From NCBI GenBank assembly GCA_019636755.1, contig JAHBWZ010000002.1:1-64000 (forward strand): DNA of 64,000 nucleotides, given 5' to 3'. Below the pieces are notes generated by a model, which saw nothing but the letters and a program-made list of their open reading frames with translations, was not told where the DNA came from and did no database searches. A program made the translations under genes and the position numbers. This DNA is from Phycisphaeraceae bacterium (GTDB lineage: Bacteria > Planctomycetota > Phycisphaerae > Phycisphaerales > SM1A02). Positions 25,747 through 35,051 of the stretch are shown here, piece by piece; position 1 is the stretch's first letter, and each line of letters begins with the position of its first letter.

Positions 25747-27267
25747 ATGACAACCAGCACACCGATCCGACCCGCCGCTTCGTCCGCCCTCCGCACCGCC
25801 GGCCGGACCGCGGCCGCCGCACTCATCGCACTCGGGCCGTGGTTCGCCGCGATCCCGTCGCCGGCGCTGGGCGCCCAGTCCGCGCGACAGGGCACGGGAC
25901 CGGCCGAGTCGGCATGGACCTTCGCGGTGGTCACGAACGATGACGTGTACCTTCGCTGCGGTCCCGGCGACACCTACTACCCCATGGGCCGGCTGCGCGC
26001 GGGCGATGTCGTCGTCACGCGCGGCGACACCTACGGCTGGATGCGCGTGCATGCGCGCGGCCCGGCGTTCCGCGCGTTCTTCGGCTACATCCGCGCCGAG
26101 GGCGACGCCGCGGCACGCCTGGAGTTCAGCGGCGAGCCGAACGTCGCCCGCACCGTCGGACGCGTCGATCTGCTGGCGCCGAATCTCAACACCGCCTTCC
26201 GACCGCGCGACAGCTGGAAGCGCCTGACGCTGCTTCCGAACGGTGCCGCCCTCACTGTCCTCGAGACGCTCCGCGACGACACGGACACCGTCTACAAGGT
26301 CGCGCTGCCCGAGGAGACCGAGGTCTGGATCTCCGCGGCGTATCTCCAGCCGGCGACCCGGGCGCAGTATGACGCGTTCGTCGCGCGGAGCACCGAGACG
26401 ACGACGCCCCGGGCGCCATCGCCTGGCGTGACGCCCGGCGCGACCCCCGGCGCGACCCCCGGTCCGACCCCCGGTCCGACCACCCCCACTCCCGGGGAGT
26501 CCACGCCCGGGACGCCGCCGACCGACGGCGCCGCGCGCCCCCTCGCCCGCGAGACGCCGACCGCCCCCGCCACCACGCCGCCGTCGCCCGGCACCGCGGC
26601 GGCACCGGGCGCCGCGGACCGCACCGCGGAACCCGGGACCCCGGCCGGCCCGGCGGACGCGACGACACCCGCGCAAGGGACGCCCGCACCAGGCACGTCG
26701 ACGACCACGGAGCGCAGCGCCGTCATCGCGCCGTCCCAGGAACTGGAGTCGCTGGAAGCCGCCTTCGCGAAACTCCAGAACGAACCCATCGAGTCCGCCG
26801 AGGTCCTGCCGCTGCGCGACCTCTATCGAGCGCTCAGTCAGCGCGCCGCCGCCTCGGACGCGGCCGGCGTGGCGCGGTACGCCGATCGCCGCGCCGAGCA
26901 GTTGACGGTCTGGGGCCAGCTCCAGGAGCGCCGGCAGCGGCTGCTGGACCTGGAGAAGCGGCTGGAAGTCACCACGGAGGATGTCCACGCCTCAAGGACC
27001 CGTGCCATCACCACCGGCACCTACACCGCCGTCGGCCGACTCATGGCGTCGACGATCTTCGAGGGCCAGCGCCTGCCCCGCCTGCTTCGACTCCAGGAGG
27101 CGACCACCGGTCGGACCCTGGCGTACCTGAAGCCCGATGACGCGTTCGACCTGGCCGGCATGCTCGGACAGACCATCGGTGTCGTCGGTGAGCGCAGTTT
27201 CGACCCCGGCCTGCGCATCGACATGATCACCCCGCGGCGGATCGATCTCCTGGTACCCGATCGCTGA
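25747..27267 (+). CDS. Secreted SH3-like domain protein with Pro/Thr-rich linker
   Basis: A 506-residue protein. The signal peptide ends near IPSPALGAQ. Residues about 55-105 resemble a bacterial SH3 (SH3b) domain: VVTNDDVYLRCGPGDTYYPM followed by G-x-VV..GD..GW..V. A second similar region follows at about 150-205. Residues about 220-320 are a Pro/Thr/Gly linker with PGATPG-type units. A C-terminal helical region (350-506) has coiled-coil-like LEKRLEVTTEDV. SH3b domains usually bind cell wall or peptides, so an envelope-associated role is likely. It is divergent from the TolC gene, with a 258-bp gap. Confidence 0.65.
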   Translation: MTTSTPIRPAASSALRTAGRTAAAALIALGPWFAAIPSPALGAQSARQGTGPAESAWTFAVVTNDDVYLRCGPGDTYYPMGRLRAGDVVVTRGDTYGWMRVHARGPAFRAFFGYIRAEGDAAARLEFSGEPNVARTVGRVDLLAPNLNTAFRPRDSWKRLTLLPNGAALTVLETLRDDTDTVYKVALPEETEVWISAAYLQPATRAQYDAFVARSTETTTPRAPSPGVTPGATPGATPGPTPGPTTPTPGESTPGTPPTDGAARPLARETPTAPATTPPSPGTAAAPGAADRTAEPGTPAGPADATTPAQGTPAPGTSTTTERSAVIAPSQELESLEAAFAKLQNEPIESAEVLPLRDLYRALSQRAAASDAAGVARYADRRAEQLTVWGQLQERRQRLLDLEKRLEVTTEDVHASRTRAITTGTYTAVGRLMASTIFEGQRLPRLLRLQEATTGRTLAYLKPDDAFDLAGMLGQTIGVVGERSFDPGLRIDMITPRRIDLLVPDR

Positions 27268-27299
27268 ACCTGGGCGGCGTCGGCCCGGCGCCGCTCGCG

Positions 27300-27305
27300 T
27301 ATACT
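27300..27305 (+). promoter_or_regulatory. -10 box TATACT of tRNA-Ala
   Basis: TATACTCGTGG ends 13 nt before the mature tRNA 5' end. It is the same TANACTCG form as at protein genes, which supports calling it a -10 element. Confidence 0.55.
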
Positions 27306-27318
27306 CGTGGTCCCGGAC

Positions 27319-27391
<73 letters not shown>

Positions 27392-27418
27392 CTTCGCCGA
27401 CGACCCCGCGCCGATCGA

Positions 27419-28531
27419 TCATGATCCGCGCGGGGTCGCCCTCGTTTCGGGGAGGGCCCACATGTACTCGCGCGCGATGGGCGCGGGACCGGGTCGGCCA
27501 AGGTCCGACCATGCCCGGACCGGCCAGTACGGCTCGCGCAGCAACTGGCGGCCCAGCAGCACAAGATCCGCATGCCGGTCGCGGATGATCGCCTCCGCCT
27601 GAGCAGGCTCCGTGATCAGGCCGACCGCACCGGTGGGGATCTCCGCCTCGCGCTTCACCTGCGATGCCAGCGGGACCTGGTATCCGGGCCCGGTCGGAAT
27701 GGACGCGCGCCGCGCCGCGCCACCGCTGGAACAGTCGATCAGGTCGACGCCCAGCGCCCGCAGCCGGCGCGCCAGCAGCACGGAATCCCCGATCGTCCAG
27801 CCGCCCTCCACCCAATCCGTCGCCGAGATGCGCACCAGCAGGGGCATCCCCGCCGGGATCACCGCGCGGACCGCGTTCACCGTCTCCACCAGGAACGAGA
27901 CGCGATGATCGAACGGTCCGCCGTAGGCGTCGGTACGGTGGTTCATGAGCGGCGAGAGGAAACTGTGGCTCAGGTACCCGTGCGCCGAGTGGATCTCGAT
28001 CGCGCGGAACCCGGCGCGGACGGCGCGCTGCGCCGCGGCGGCAAAGGCATCGCGCACGCGATGGATCTCCGCGATCGACAGCGCATGGGGCACGGGACCG
28101 TCGTCATTGAACCGCGCCGCCGACGGCCCGACGGGCATCCAGCCTCCCTGCGCCTCCGGGACATAGGCGTTGGGCGTGGGGTGGAACGGCCGGCAGCGCG
28201 ACGCCTTGACCCCCGCGTGCGCCAGCTGGATCGCGGGCACCGCGCCATGCGCTTCGATGAACGCGGTGACACGGCGCAGCGCCTCCACGTGTTCATCCTT
28301 CCACAGTCCCAGGCAGTCCGGCGTGATGCGGCCGATCGCCTCCACGCCGGTCGCCTCCACGATGATCAGGCCCGCCCCGCCGACGGCGCGCGACCCGAGA
28401 TGGCAGAGGTGCCAGTCGGTCGCGAATCCGTCGGTCGAGCTGTACTGGCACATCGGCGACATCGCGATCCGGTTGCGGAGCGTGACGTCGCGCAGGGTGA
28501 GCGGGGTGAAGAGCGTGGGATCGGCGGCCAT
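27419..28531 (-). CDS. NADH:flavin oxidoreductase, old yellow enzyme family (YqjM-like)
   Basis: A 370-residue TIM-barrel flavoenzyme. PMCQYS (27-32) matches the redox-sensing Cys/Tyr pair of the YqjM class. IHSAHGYLSHSFLSP at 180-194 has the substrate-binding His pair (H181 and H184), and NHRTDAYGG follows. Near the end VGLITEPAQAEAI and RQLLREPYW complete the FMN site. Such enzymes reduce activated C=C bonds of enones with NADPH; YqjM-class members are linked to electrophile or oxidative stress. The stop lies 27 bp from the convergent tRNA-Ala gene. The physiological substrate is unknown. Confidence 0.9.
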   Translation of the reverse strand: MAADPTLFTPLTLRDVTLRNRIAMSPMCQYSSTDGFATDWHLCHLGSRAVGGAGLIIVEATGVEAIGRITPDCLGLWKDEHVEALRRVTAFIEAHGAVPAIQLAHAGVKASRCRPFHPTPNAYVPEAQGGWMPVGPSAARFNDDGPVPHALSIAEIHRVRDAFAAAAQRAVRAGFRAIEIHSAHGYLSHSFLSPLMNHRTDAYGGPFDHRVSFLVETVNAVRAVIPAGMPLLVRISATDWVEGGWTIGDSVLLARRLRALGVDLIDCSSGGAARRASIPTGPGYQVPLASQVKREAEIPTGAVGLITEPAQAEAIIRDRHADLVLLGRQLLREPYWPVRAWSDLGRPGPAPIAREYMWALPETRATPRGS

Positions 28532-29173
28532 ACGCGGAGAAGGATCCGCGGTCCGGACGCGGGACGCAAGCGGGTGGGAGATGTCCGGCCGTTGACCGGC
28601 ACGGGCACGTCAGGGAATCGCCTTGCGCCGTACGACGACTGCCCGGTGGTCACATCGCCAGAGAGGACAGGGAGCCGTCCGCCCGCTCCCGCCGTCGCCA
28701 CGAACATGGACGGACGGTCGCCCAAGATGGACGACCGCCGCGCTTCGACCGGCTGCTTCTGCGGGACGCCCGTCACGTTCATGATCGCGATGACTTCGAA
28801 CGCGCCGATCACCTCCGATGCGCAGCCGCCGCAGCGGAAAGAGACCGGCGCATCGCCGCCACCCTGCCGGCCAGGTGTTCACCATCCTCCAGGAACGCAA
28901 GCCCGACCAGCGCAAGCCATCCGTCCGGCACCGTCAGCGCGCGGCCAGCCTCTGTCCGTGCCATGCATCCCGCGACGTCCGCCCGTCCGGCTCATCCGGG
29001 CCGGGCAGGCGCGCCGCAACCGCAGCGCATCCGCGCGCCCAGAGGACGGCCCCCAAGGGAAGCAGTCCCAGGGAGGATGTGCGACTCAGCGTTCAACTGC
29101 GGGGCAGACACATGCTTGGTCCATGCTGTCGGCACTCTGCCGGCCGGCACCTGAGTCCGCCCTTCGGGGACCA
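28532..29173. other. Gap between the oxidoreductase and the CRISPR array
   Basis: No gene with recognisable domain or credible start was found on either strand. The longest frames are Arg/Pro-rich shadows. It lies at the distal (oldest) end of the array and could hold decayed array or neighbouring DNA. TTCAACTGC at about 29092 matches part of the repeat, but over only 9 bp. Confidence 0.5.
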
Positions 29174-30946
29174 CCGCGAGCCGCACCCGAAGGAGCTCAC
29201 TTCGGCACTTCATCTTGAGTTCGCGGATGGACGGAGGAGTCGTGTTTCAACTGCTCCCGAAGGAGCTCACTTCGGCACTCGATGCCGAGGCAGAAGCAAC
29301 GCACCTGATCAGTTTCAACTGCTCCCGAAGGAGCTCACTTCGGCACTCGATGCCGAGGCAGAAGCAACGCACCTGATCAGTTTCAACTGCTCCCGAAGGA
29401 GCTCACTTCGGCACTCCGAGCAACCATGCTTCGGACAACATCCTGTTTCCACTGCTCCCGAAGGAGCTCACTTCGGCACGCGTCTTTCGATGTTCAAAAA
29501 CGCAGGCGTCCGGGAGTTTCAACTGCTCCCGAAGGAGCTCACTTCGGCACCCGTACGGTCCGCTGGTATCACACCGGCCTCGGTTTCAACTGCTCCCGAA
29601 GGAGCTCACTTCGGCACTGTGGCATAAGCCCGATGAAGTCTACCCAGTCCTAGTTTCAACTGCTCCCGAAGGAGCTCACTTCGGCACCCGGCAGAAAGGG
29701 ACGACATGTCCAATAACACGCAGTTTCAACTGCTCCCGAAGGAGCTCACTTCGGCACGCGCGGATGAAGTCGCTCGCATCCTCTCCCTGGCTGTTTCAAC
29801 TGCTCCCGAAGGAGCTCACTTCGGCACTCGCCAAGCGGTTGCCCCAGCACCGCCGTCGTGCAGCTGTTTCAACTGCTCCCGAAGGAGCTCACTTCGGCAC
29901 CAGATGGTCTCCACCATCAAAGCCGCGCTGAAGCGGTTTCAACTGCTCCCGAAGGAGCTCACTTCGGCACCAGACGGGGACGGCCATGGGTTTTATCAAC
30001 CCGTTTCAACTGCTCCCGAAGGAGCTCACTTCGGCACGCGCTCAGCGCTGAGCCCTTCGGTCACATCGGAATCGTTTCAACTGCTCCCGAAGGAGCTCAC
30101 TTCGGCACCGAGGGAAGTCAAGTTGGGGGATGGCAGCGAAGCAGTTTCAACTGCTCCCGAAGGAGCTCACTTCGGCACTCGCGTCGGCGGACACCCCCAT
30201 CAAGGCGCTGCAAACGGTTTCAACTGCTCCCGAAGGAGCTCACTTCGGCACAACTGGATCGATCGATCCGGTTACGACATTCTGTCTGTTTCAACTGCTC
30301 CCGAAGGAGCTCACTTCGGCACGAACCCAGTGTTCAGTAACACGGTGTGGTGGGGAGGTTTCAACTGCTCCCGAAGGAGCTCACTTCGGCACGTCGGAAC
30401 AGAGTGACATCTGTTTCGACGACGACCCGTTTCAACTGCTCCCGAAGGAGCTCACTTCGGCACGCGCTGAAGCGCGTCGGCTACGCGGCGAGCGACCGTT
30501 TCAACTGCTCCCGAAGGAGCTCACTTCGGCACCATGGACGACGAGAAGGTTCATTCCGACGCACCTGAGTTTCAACTGCTCCCGAAGGAGCTCACTTCGG
30601 CACGTGGTGGCAGACATGCTGGTGGTGGTATCCCCCAGGTTTCAACTGCTCCCGAAGGAGCTCACTGCGGCACTGTCAACAAGAGCGAGCAGCCGGAGCA
30701 GCGGCGTTTCAACTGCTCCCGAAGGAGCTCACTTCGGCACGGGAGATCGCCTCCGGCCTGGAAGTCGCGTTCCGAGAGTTTCAACTGCTCCCGAAGGAGC
30801 TCACTTCGGCACAGCGTCCAGCGCGACCTGTACCTGGCGCGTGCGGTTTCAACTGCTCCCGAAGGAGCTCACTTCGGCACTCTGCAGTCATTACAATTTG
30901 CCTTTTGAACTGTTTCAACTGCTCCCGAAGGAGCTCACTTCGGCAC
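29174..30946 (-). CRISPR. Type III-associated CRISPR array, 26 repeats, 25 spacers
   Basis: 25 full 35-nt repeats run from 29244 to 30946; on the plus strand they begin GTTTCAACTGCTCCCGAAGG and end ACTTCGGCAC. A degenerate terminal repeat lies at 29174-29208, with only its last 23 nt conserved. Spacers are 30-38 nt. On the minus strand the repeat ends GTTGAAAC, the usual 8-nt crRNA 5' handle, and the stem CCGAAG/CTTCGG sits upstream of it, suiting Cas6 cleavage. Handle and degenerate end together place the leader at the right (30947). Variant repeats: 29445-29479 (A to C at position 6) and 30639-30673 (T to G at position 29). The spacers at 29279-29311 and 29347-29379 are identical. Confidence 0.97.
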
Positions 30947-31060
30947 CGCCGTCTCTTCTGAAGTTCGCGCCGGATCTTCGCGCAAGTCTCGCCCACAGTG
31001 CCGTTTCTGTGCCTGAGAAGCCCCTCGGGAGGTGTCGGTATCGCGCCATAGTACAGCACT
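30947..31060 (-). promoter_or_regulatory. Predicted CRISPR leader with -10 TACTAT
   Basis: This sequence adjoins the rightmost repeat, on the side away from the degenerate repeat. On the minus strand TGTACTATGG has a candidate -10 TACTAT at 31048-31053, which would start the precursor about 95 nt before the first repeat. The rest of the 431-bp gap to 31377 should also hold the promoter of the divergent effector operon, which I could not locate. Confidence 0.5.
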
Positions 31061-31377
31061 CGACCCCGGAACCGGGTCTTCGGCCCGCCGACCTTTCCCG
31101 GCCGTCCCTCAATCGGGGAGCCGGCGCCGGTCCCGGGCGACGGGAAGGGGCCCGTGCTGCTCGGGCCCCGCTGAGGCCGGAGAGCCGCCGATCTCGGCCA
31201 GCCCCCGGTGATCAACTCATTGTGACCGCACGCGACGGTCCTATCAAGCGGTTCTCCGGATCGCTTCAACCACTTCGTCGCGATACCGTACCATTCGGTT
31301 GGCGTCCCACTGATCCATCGGCACACCGGGCCCCGCGGCGGCGTCCGTGGTCTTGAGCACGAACTCCGCGGAATCCG

Positions 31378-33351
31378 ATGACCGAGGAACTCCCCGTCAA
31401 TGCTCCCGCCATGCGATCGCAAGTCACGCTCCGGAGCGTGACCTGCCGGGTGTGCCTGCCGTTCTCGTTCGAGCCGCGCGACGTTCCGTCGGCCGCAGCG
31501 GAGGTGGATGGCGGCCCGGCCCCGACGTTCGGATCGAAGAGCCTGCCGATCGGCGAGTCTGGCCTCGCCTGGACACGGGAGCAACTCGGCGGCGCGAAGA
31601 ACAGGGGACGGTCGTATCTGAAGAAGCTGATCCCGACTGTCGTCGATGCGGTGTTCGGCGGCGCCGACGGCGCTGCTGACAGGGCAGACCACCTGTCGCC
31701 CGGCTACTTTCGGCTCCGGCCGGAGGTCGTGGACCGACTGCTGCCGCAGGGCACGGTCCTGATCGGGTTGAAGAACAACCGCGCAGCGCACGACACCGGG
31801 TTCAAGCCTGCGAAGCGACATCCACTGGAACTCTTCCTGTCGAGTTTCGGGTTTGGCGTGATCTCTGTGATCGTCGAATGCACGCCCGGCGCGGGTGACG
31901 AGGTCGATCCCGGCGCCGAGGACGATCCCTGGCCCGATCACATCCGCAGGCCGCTCTACGCCGCCGCCAACACCGGCGCAAGCCTGCACATGCGTGTCGG
32001 ACTCACGCGTGCCGACCAATGGCCGCCCGGATTGCTGGCGGTGGCCGACGCCTCGATGCCGGAGAAAGGCGTGCGGTGGCTCCGACTGGTCGATCTCCTC
32101 CGCGTGCTCATTCCGATCCACTGCCAACCGCTCGGACTCCGACTGGCCTCGACGAGTCCGTCGCTGCCGGCCGCTTCGGATCCGCCACCGAGTTCCTGGA
32201 AGGTCATCGGCGGCGAACTCGCCCTTCACACGGTCGTGCGATTGGCGACCAGGGCGGGCTCCCGGTTCGGCGAGGACCAGATGCTGCATGCTTTCAGCCG
32301 CAGACTGGCCCGCAACCTCTCGATCGTGCCCTCGCCCGAGCATCCCGGCATCACCGACGGGCACACGGGCGTGCGCCTGTGTGAACTCACGACCCACCAT
32401 CTTGCCGCCGTCGGCGCGGCGGGTGTCCACGTCATCCTCGACCAGGCACACGATTGCCACCGCGATTCGCACGCCGACGACGACCAGACCTCCGACGGCG
32501 ACGGATTCAACACTGGCCGGCTGCATTCGGCGACGGACGGCTACTTCGTCCCCTTCCTGCTCGCGTTGCACCAGCGCTGGCACAGCGAGACCACGCTCGC
32601 GCGCGCTCGCATGATCCTCGACAGGATTCGTACGGACGGTGGGAGAGACCTCGACGGCGTTACCGACGAGGTTATGCGCCTGACCCGCGACTCGCTCGAC
32701 TTCAGCGTCGCCGGGGACCTCGCGACGGTCAGTGCCAACCAGAATTTCAACGCCTGGTACGACGCGTGCCGGGCCAGCCTCCGATCACGGGAAGGACTTG
32801 AGCGCATCCGCGATGGCCTTCGCGATCTCTCGAATGCCCTGAGTTCAGCACGCGCCTCCGCGCTGGCCCGGAGCCTCCACGAGAATGTCGAGGCCACGCG
32901 GGTCGCCCAGCAGGAGATCGTCGAAACCCAGCGCAAACTCGAGTTCGTCGAGGTCATCCTCGTCACGATCTACGTCGCGAAGCTCTCGTACATACTCTTT
33001 TACGCCGTTGACCGCGGCGGTCTGCACTGGGGACTCCTCCTGCTGTGCATCGCCGTCGGAATCGTCGGCGCGCTGTGGCTGCTCCTCGGCGGCGAGCACG
33101 GCTCCGACCAGCATGCAGCCACGTCGGTCCGGTACCGGCGCCGAGTCTCGGTCCTGTTTGCGATCATCCTGGTCCCGATCGTCGGGTCCATCGGGCTGTG
33201 GATGTTCGGTCCGTCGAAGGGCGCGCCCGTGGTGCCGGAGACGAAGCGGCCGGTTGAGCCCGCTTCCCCCGTCGATCGACCGGATGAAGCCGCTCCGTCC
33301 CAGCCATCGTCGCGCACGGAGGAGTTGACATCGCCGATCGAACGGGGATAG
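31378..33351 (+). CDS. CRISPR-linked membrane protein, CorA-like effector candidate
   Basis: A 657-residue protein. Residues 1-450 are a soluble alpha/beta domain with no family I recognise. Residues about 460-522 are a charged, probably long helix (ARSLHENVEATRVAQQEI). Three hydrophobic segments follow at about 523-543 (LEFVEVILVTIYVAKLSYIL), 551-570 and 590-610, then a Pro/Glu-rich tail. Soluble domain, long helix and C-terminal membrane helices are the architecture of CorA channels. CorA-like proteins without the GMN motif are known effectors of some type III CRISPR systems, where they respond to SAM-AMP. No GMN is visible here and no NrN/DHH partner gene is present. It lies 74 bp upstream of cas10 in the same direction. 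The CorA relation is an inference; it could be a different membrane effector. Confidence 0.55.
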   Translation: MTEELPVNAPAMRSQVTLRSVTCRVCLPFSFEPRDVPSAAAEVDGGPAPTFGSKSLPIGESGLAWTREQLGGAKNRGRSYLKKLIPTVVDAVFGGADGAADRADHLSPGYFRLRPEVVDRLLPQGTVLIGLKNNRAAHDTGFKPAKRHPLELFLSSFGFGVISVIVECTPGAGDEVDPGAEDDPWPDHIRRPLYAAANTGASLHMRVGLTRADQWPPGLLAVADASMPEKGVRWLRLVDLLRVLIPIHCQPLGLRLASTSPSLPAASDPPPSSWKVIGGELALHTVVRLATRAGSRFGEDQMLHAFSRRLARNLSIVPSPEHPGITDGHTGVRLCELTTHHLAAVGAAGVHVILDQAHDCHRDSHADDDQTSDGDGFNTGRLHSATDGYFVPFLLALHQRWHSETTLARARMILDRIRTDGGRDLDGVTDEVMRLTRDSLDFSVAGDLATVSANQNFNAWYDACRASLRSREGLERIRDGLRDLSNALSSARASALARSLHENVEATRVAQQEIVETQRKLEFVEVILVTIYVAKLSYILFYAVDRGGLHWGLLLLCIAVGIVGALWLLLGGEHGSDQHAATSVRYRRRVSVLFAIILVPIVGSIGLWMFGPSKGAPVVPETKRPVEPASPVDRPDEAAPSQPSSRTEELTSPIERG

Positions 33352-33425
33352 GTTGACATTGATCATTCGCAGAGCCGGGGCCACCCCGGGTCGGCGCGTG
33401 CATACACGCATGACGTGGGGAGCGC

Positions 33426-35051
33426 ATGGAACGGGTCCACATCGAGTTCAAGCGGGTTCAGACGTGGCTCTTTGCGGTGCCGCGCCTGCGCGTCATGGTC
33501 GGCGCCAACGCCATCATCGGTCGGGTGATCCGACATGAGCTTCCGCAGCTTGCGCGGACTGAATCAGCGTGGACTCTGGCCGCGGTCACTGGCTGCTTTC
33601 CGACGGCCGATCCGGCCGATCCGATCGCCGCCCATGACGACCCCGCCGCCGACGCCAGAGCGGGAATCATTTCGCGCGATGGCGGCCACTTCGAAGCGAT
33701 GTTCACCGCCGGCGGCACGGAGTTTCTGAAGGCCGCCGCCGAATTGATCAGAACGGAACTGCCTGGGCTTCCCTTCATCGCCAGCGTGGACGACCGTATT
33801 CAGGACATCCCTTCGGCGCATTGCCTCACCGCCCTGCCGACACTTGCCCCGTGCGAGTGGTCGGGGCACGGCTTCGCGTCGGCCGTCATCCGGACAGGCG
33901 ACGACCGGACACCGGTCTCGGCCGAGGTCGCGCGGCGGCACCGTGCGGGCAGGAGTGCAGCGAAGGCGGGAGGTGGCGAAGCAGCCAAGGGCGGCACCGC
34001 CACCGCATTGCTGGACACCACCTCGGTCGGCGCGCTCCAGCCGCCGCTCGATTTCGCGGCCCTCGCATCCGGCGGCTATCTCGCAGTGATCCACGCCGAC
34101 GGCAATGGCGTGGGCTCGGGCCTGCCCGTCGCGGAGCGCGAGGATGCGCGGGCGACGTTCTTCCACCGCAACCGGGTCCTGATACGGCGCGCGGTCACAA
34201 TGGCGATCGACCGGACGTGCCCTGTCGGCGCCGAGGGCAGTTCGGAGGGCGGCCGCGGGACCGCTCCGGTCGCGCCACTCCAGATCCTGATGCTCGGTGG
34301 CGATGACCTGCTCATCGCCTGTCGTGCCGAACTCGCCCTGCCCCTCTGCCGGGCGATGTGCGATGCCCTCGCCACGATCCAGGGCGACCGAACAGGTGCC
34401 GGGCCGTCGTTCAGGCTCACGCTCGGGATCGGTGTGGTGATCGCTCGCCCGACGGTGCCGTTCCATCGCCTCCACGCGGTCGCCGAGGCGCTGGCGGGTT
34501 CTGCGAAGCGGCTCTACCGCGGACTCGATGCGGCGGAGAGGGCATCGGTGATCGACTGGGCGATCTACACGACCGCGTGGGCCGACGATCCTGCGGAGGT
34601 CAGGCGACGCGACTGGATTCGGGGGACCGGCGACGATCGCCGCCTCCTCTCGCATCGGCCCATGCGTGTGCTCGGCGGCGCTCTGCACCACCTCGATGGT
34701 CTGCTCGAGGGAGCGGATCGGCTCAACGCCGACGAGGACACGCCTCGGTCGCAGTTGCGCTTCCTGGTCGAACAGCTCGCGCGCGGGCGGCACCTGTCGA
34801 TGCTGGCCTACAAGGAGCTCTCGGCGAAGGCTCGCAGTGCGCTCGACAATGCCGGCATCCGGGGCAGGTTCGCGCCGTGGACATCACCCGCCGGCGGTCC
34901 GCCGTGGGTGACCTCAGTGCTCGACCTGGTCGAGGTCTACGAGATCGCGCGACTCGGCCGGAGCGCGCGTCCCGTGCAGGTTGTCGACGAAGATGAGGAG
35001 GATCTCGGCGCCGGTCATGACGGCGAGGCGGAGGTTTCCAATGTCGGCTGA
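33426..35051 (+). CDS. cas10: HD-less Cas10 (Cmr2/Csm1-type) with GGDD
   Basis: A 541-residue protein; ATG 33426 has GGGGAG 5' of it. It starts directly with a palm/ferredoxin-like domain (VQTWLFAVPRLRVMVGANAI at 11-30, matching the Cas10 pattern of IF...LR...GAS). The second palm has HADGNGVG at 223-230 and the cyclase motif GGDD at 291-294, followed by LTLGIGVVIA. The C-terminal third is helical. No HD nuclease domain precedes the palm, and the protein is much shorter than full Cas10. It should make cyclic oligoadenylate or a related signal on target RNA binding but not cut DNA. The downstream RAMP gene overlaps it by 11 bp. Confidence 0.85.
   Translation: MERVHIEFKRVQTWLFAVPRLRVMVGANAIIGRVIRHELPQLARTESAWTLAAVTGCFPTADPADPIAAHDDPAADARAGIISRDGGHFEAMFTAGGTEFLKAAAELIRTELPGLPFIASVDDRIQDIPSAHCLTALPTLAPCEWSGHGFASAVIRTGDDRTPVSAEVARRHRAGRSAAKAGGGEAAKGGTATALLDTTSVGALQPPLDFAALASGGYLAVIHADGNGVGSGLPVAEREDARATFFHRNRVLIRRAVTMAIDRTCPVGAEGSSEGGRGTAPVAPLQILMLGGDDLLIACRAELALPLCRAMCDALATIQGDRTGAGPSFRLTLGIGVVIARPTVPFHRLHAVAEALAGSAKRLYRGLDAAERASVIDWAIYTTAWADDPAEVRRRDWIRGTGDDRRLLSHRPMRVLGGALHHLDGLLEGADRLNADEDTPRSQLRFLVEQLARGRHLSMLAYKELSAKARSALDNAGIRGRFAPWTSPAGGPPWVTSVLDLVEVYEIARLGRSARPVQVVDEDEEDLGAGHDGEAEVSNVG

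Noticed and set aside
29089-29110. Possible extra degenerate CRISPR repeat
   Set aside because: Only 9 bp (TTCAACTGC) match and spacing to the array is wrong.
29426-31356. Long plus-strand reading frames across the CRISPR array
   Set aside because: They arise because repeat plus spacer keeps frames open; the translations are repeats of the same peptide and are not genes.
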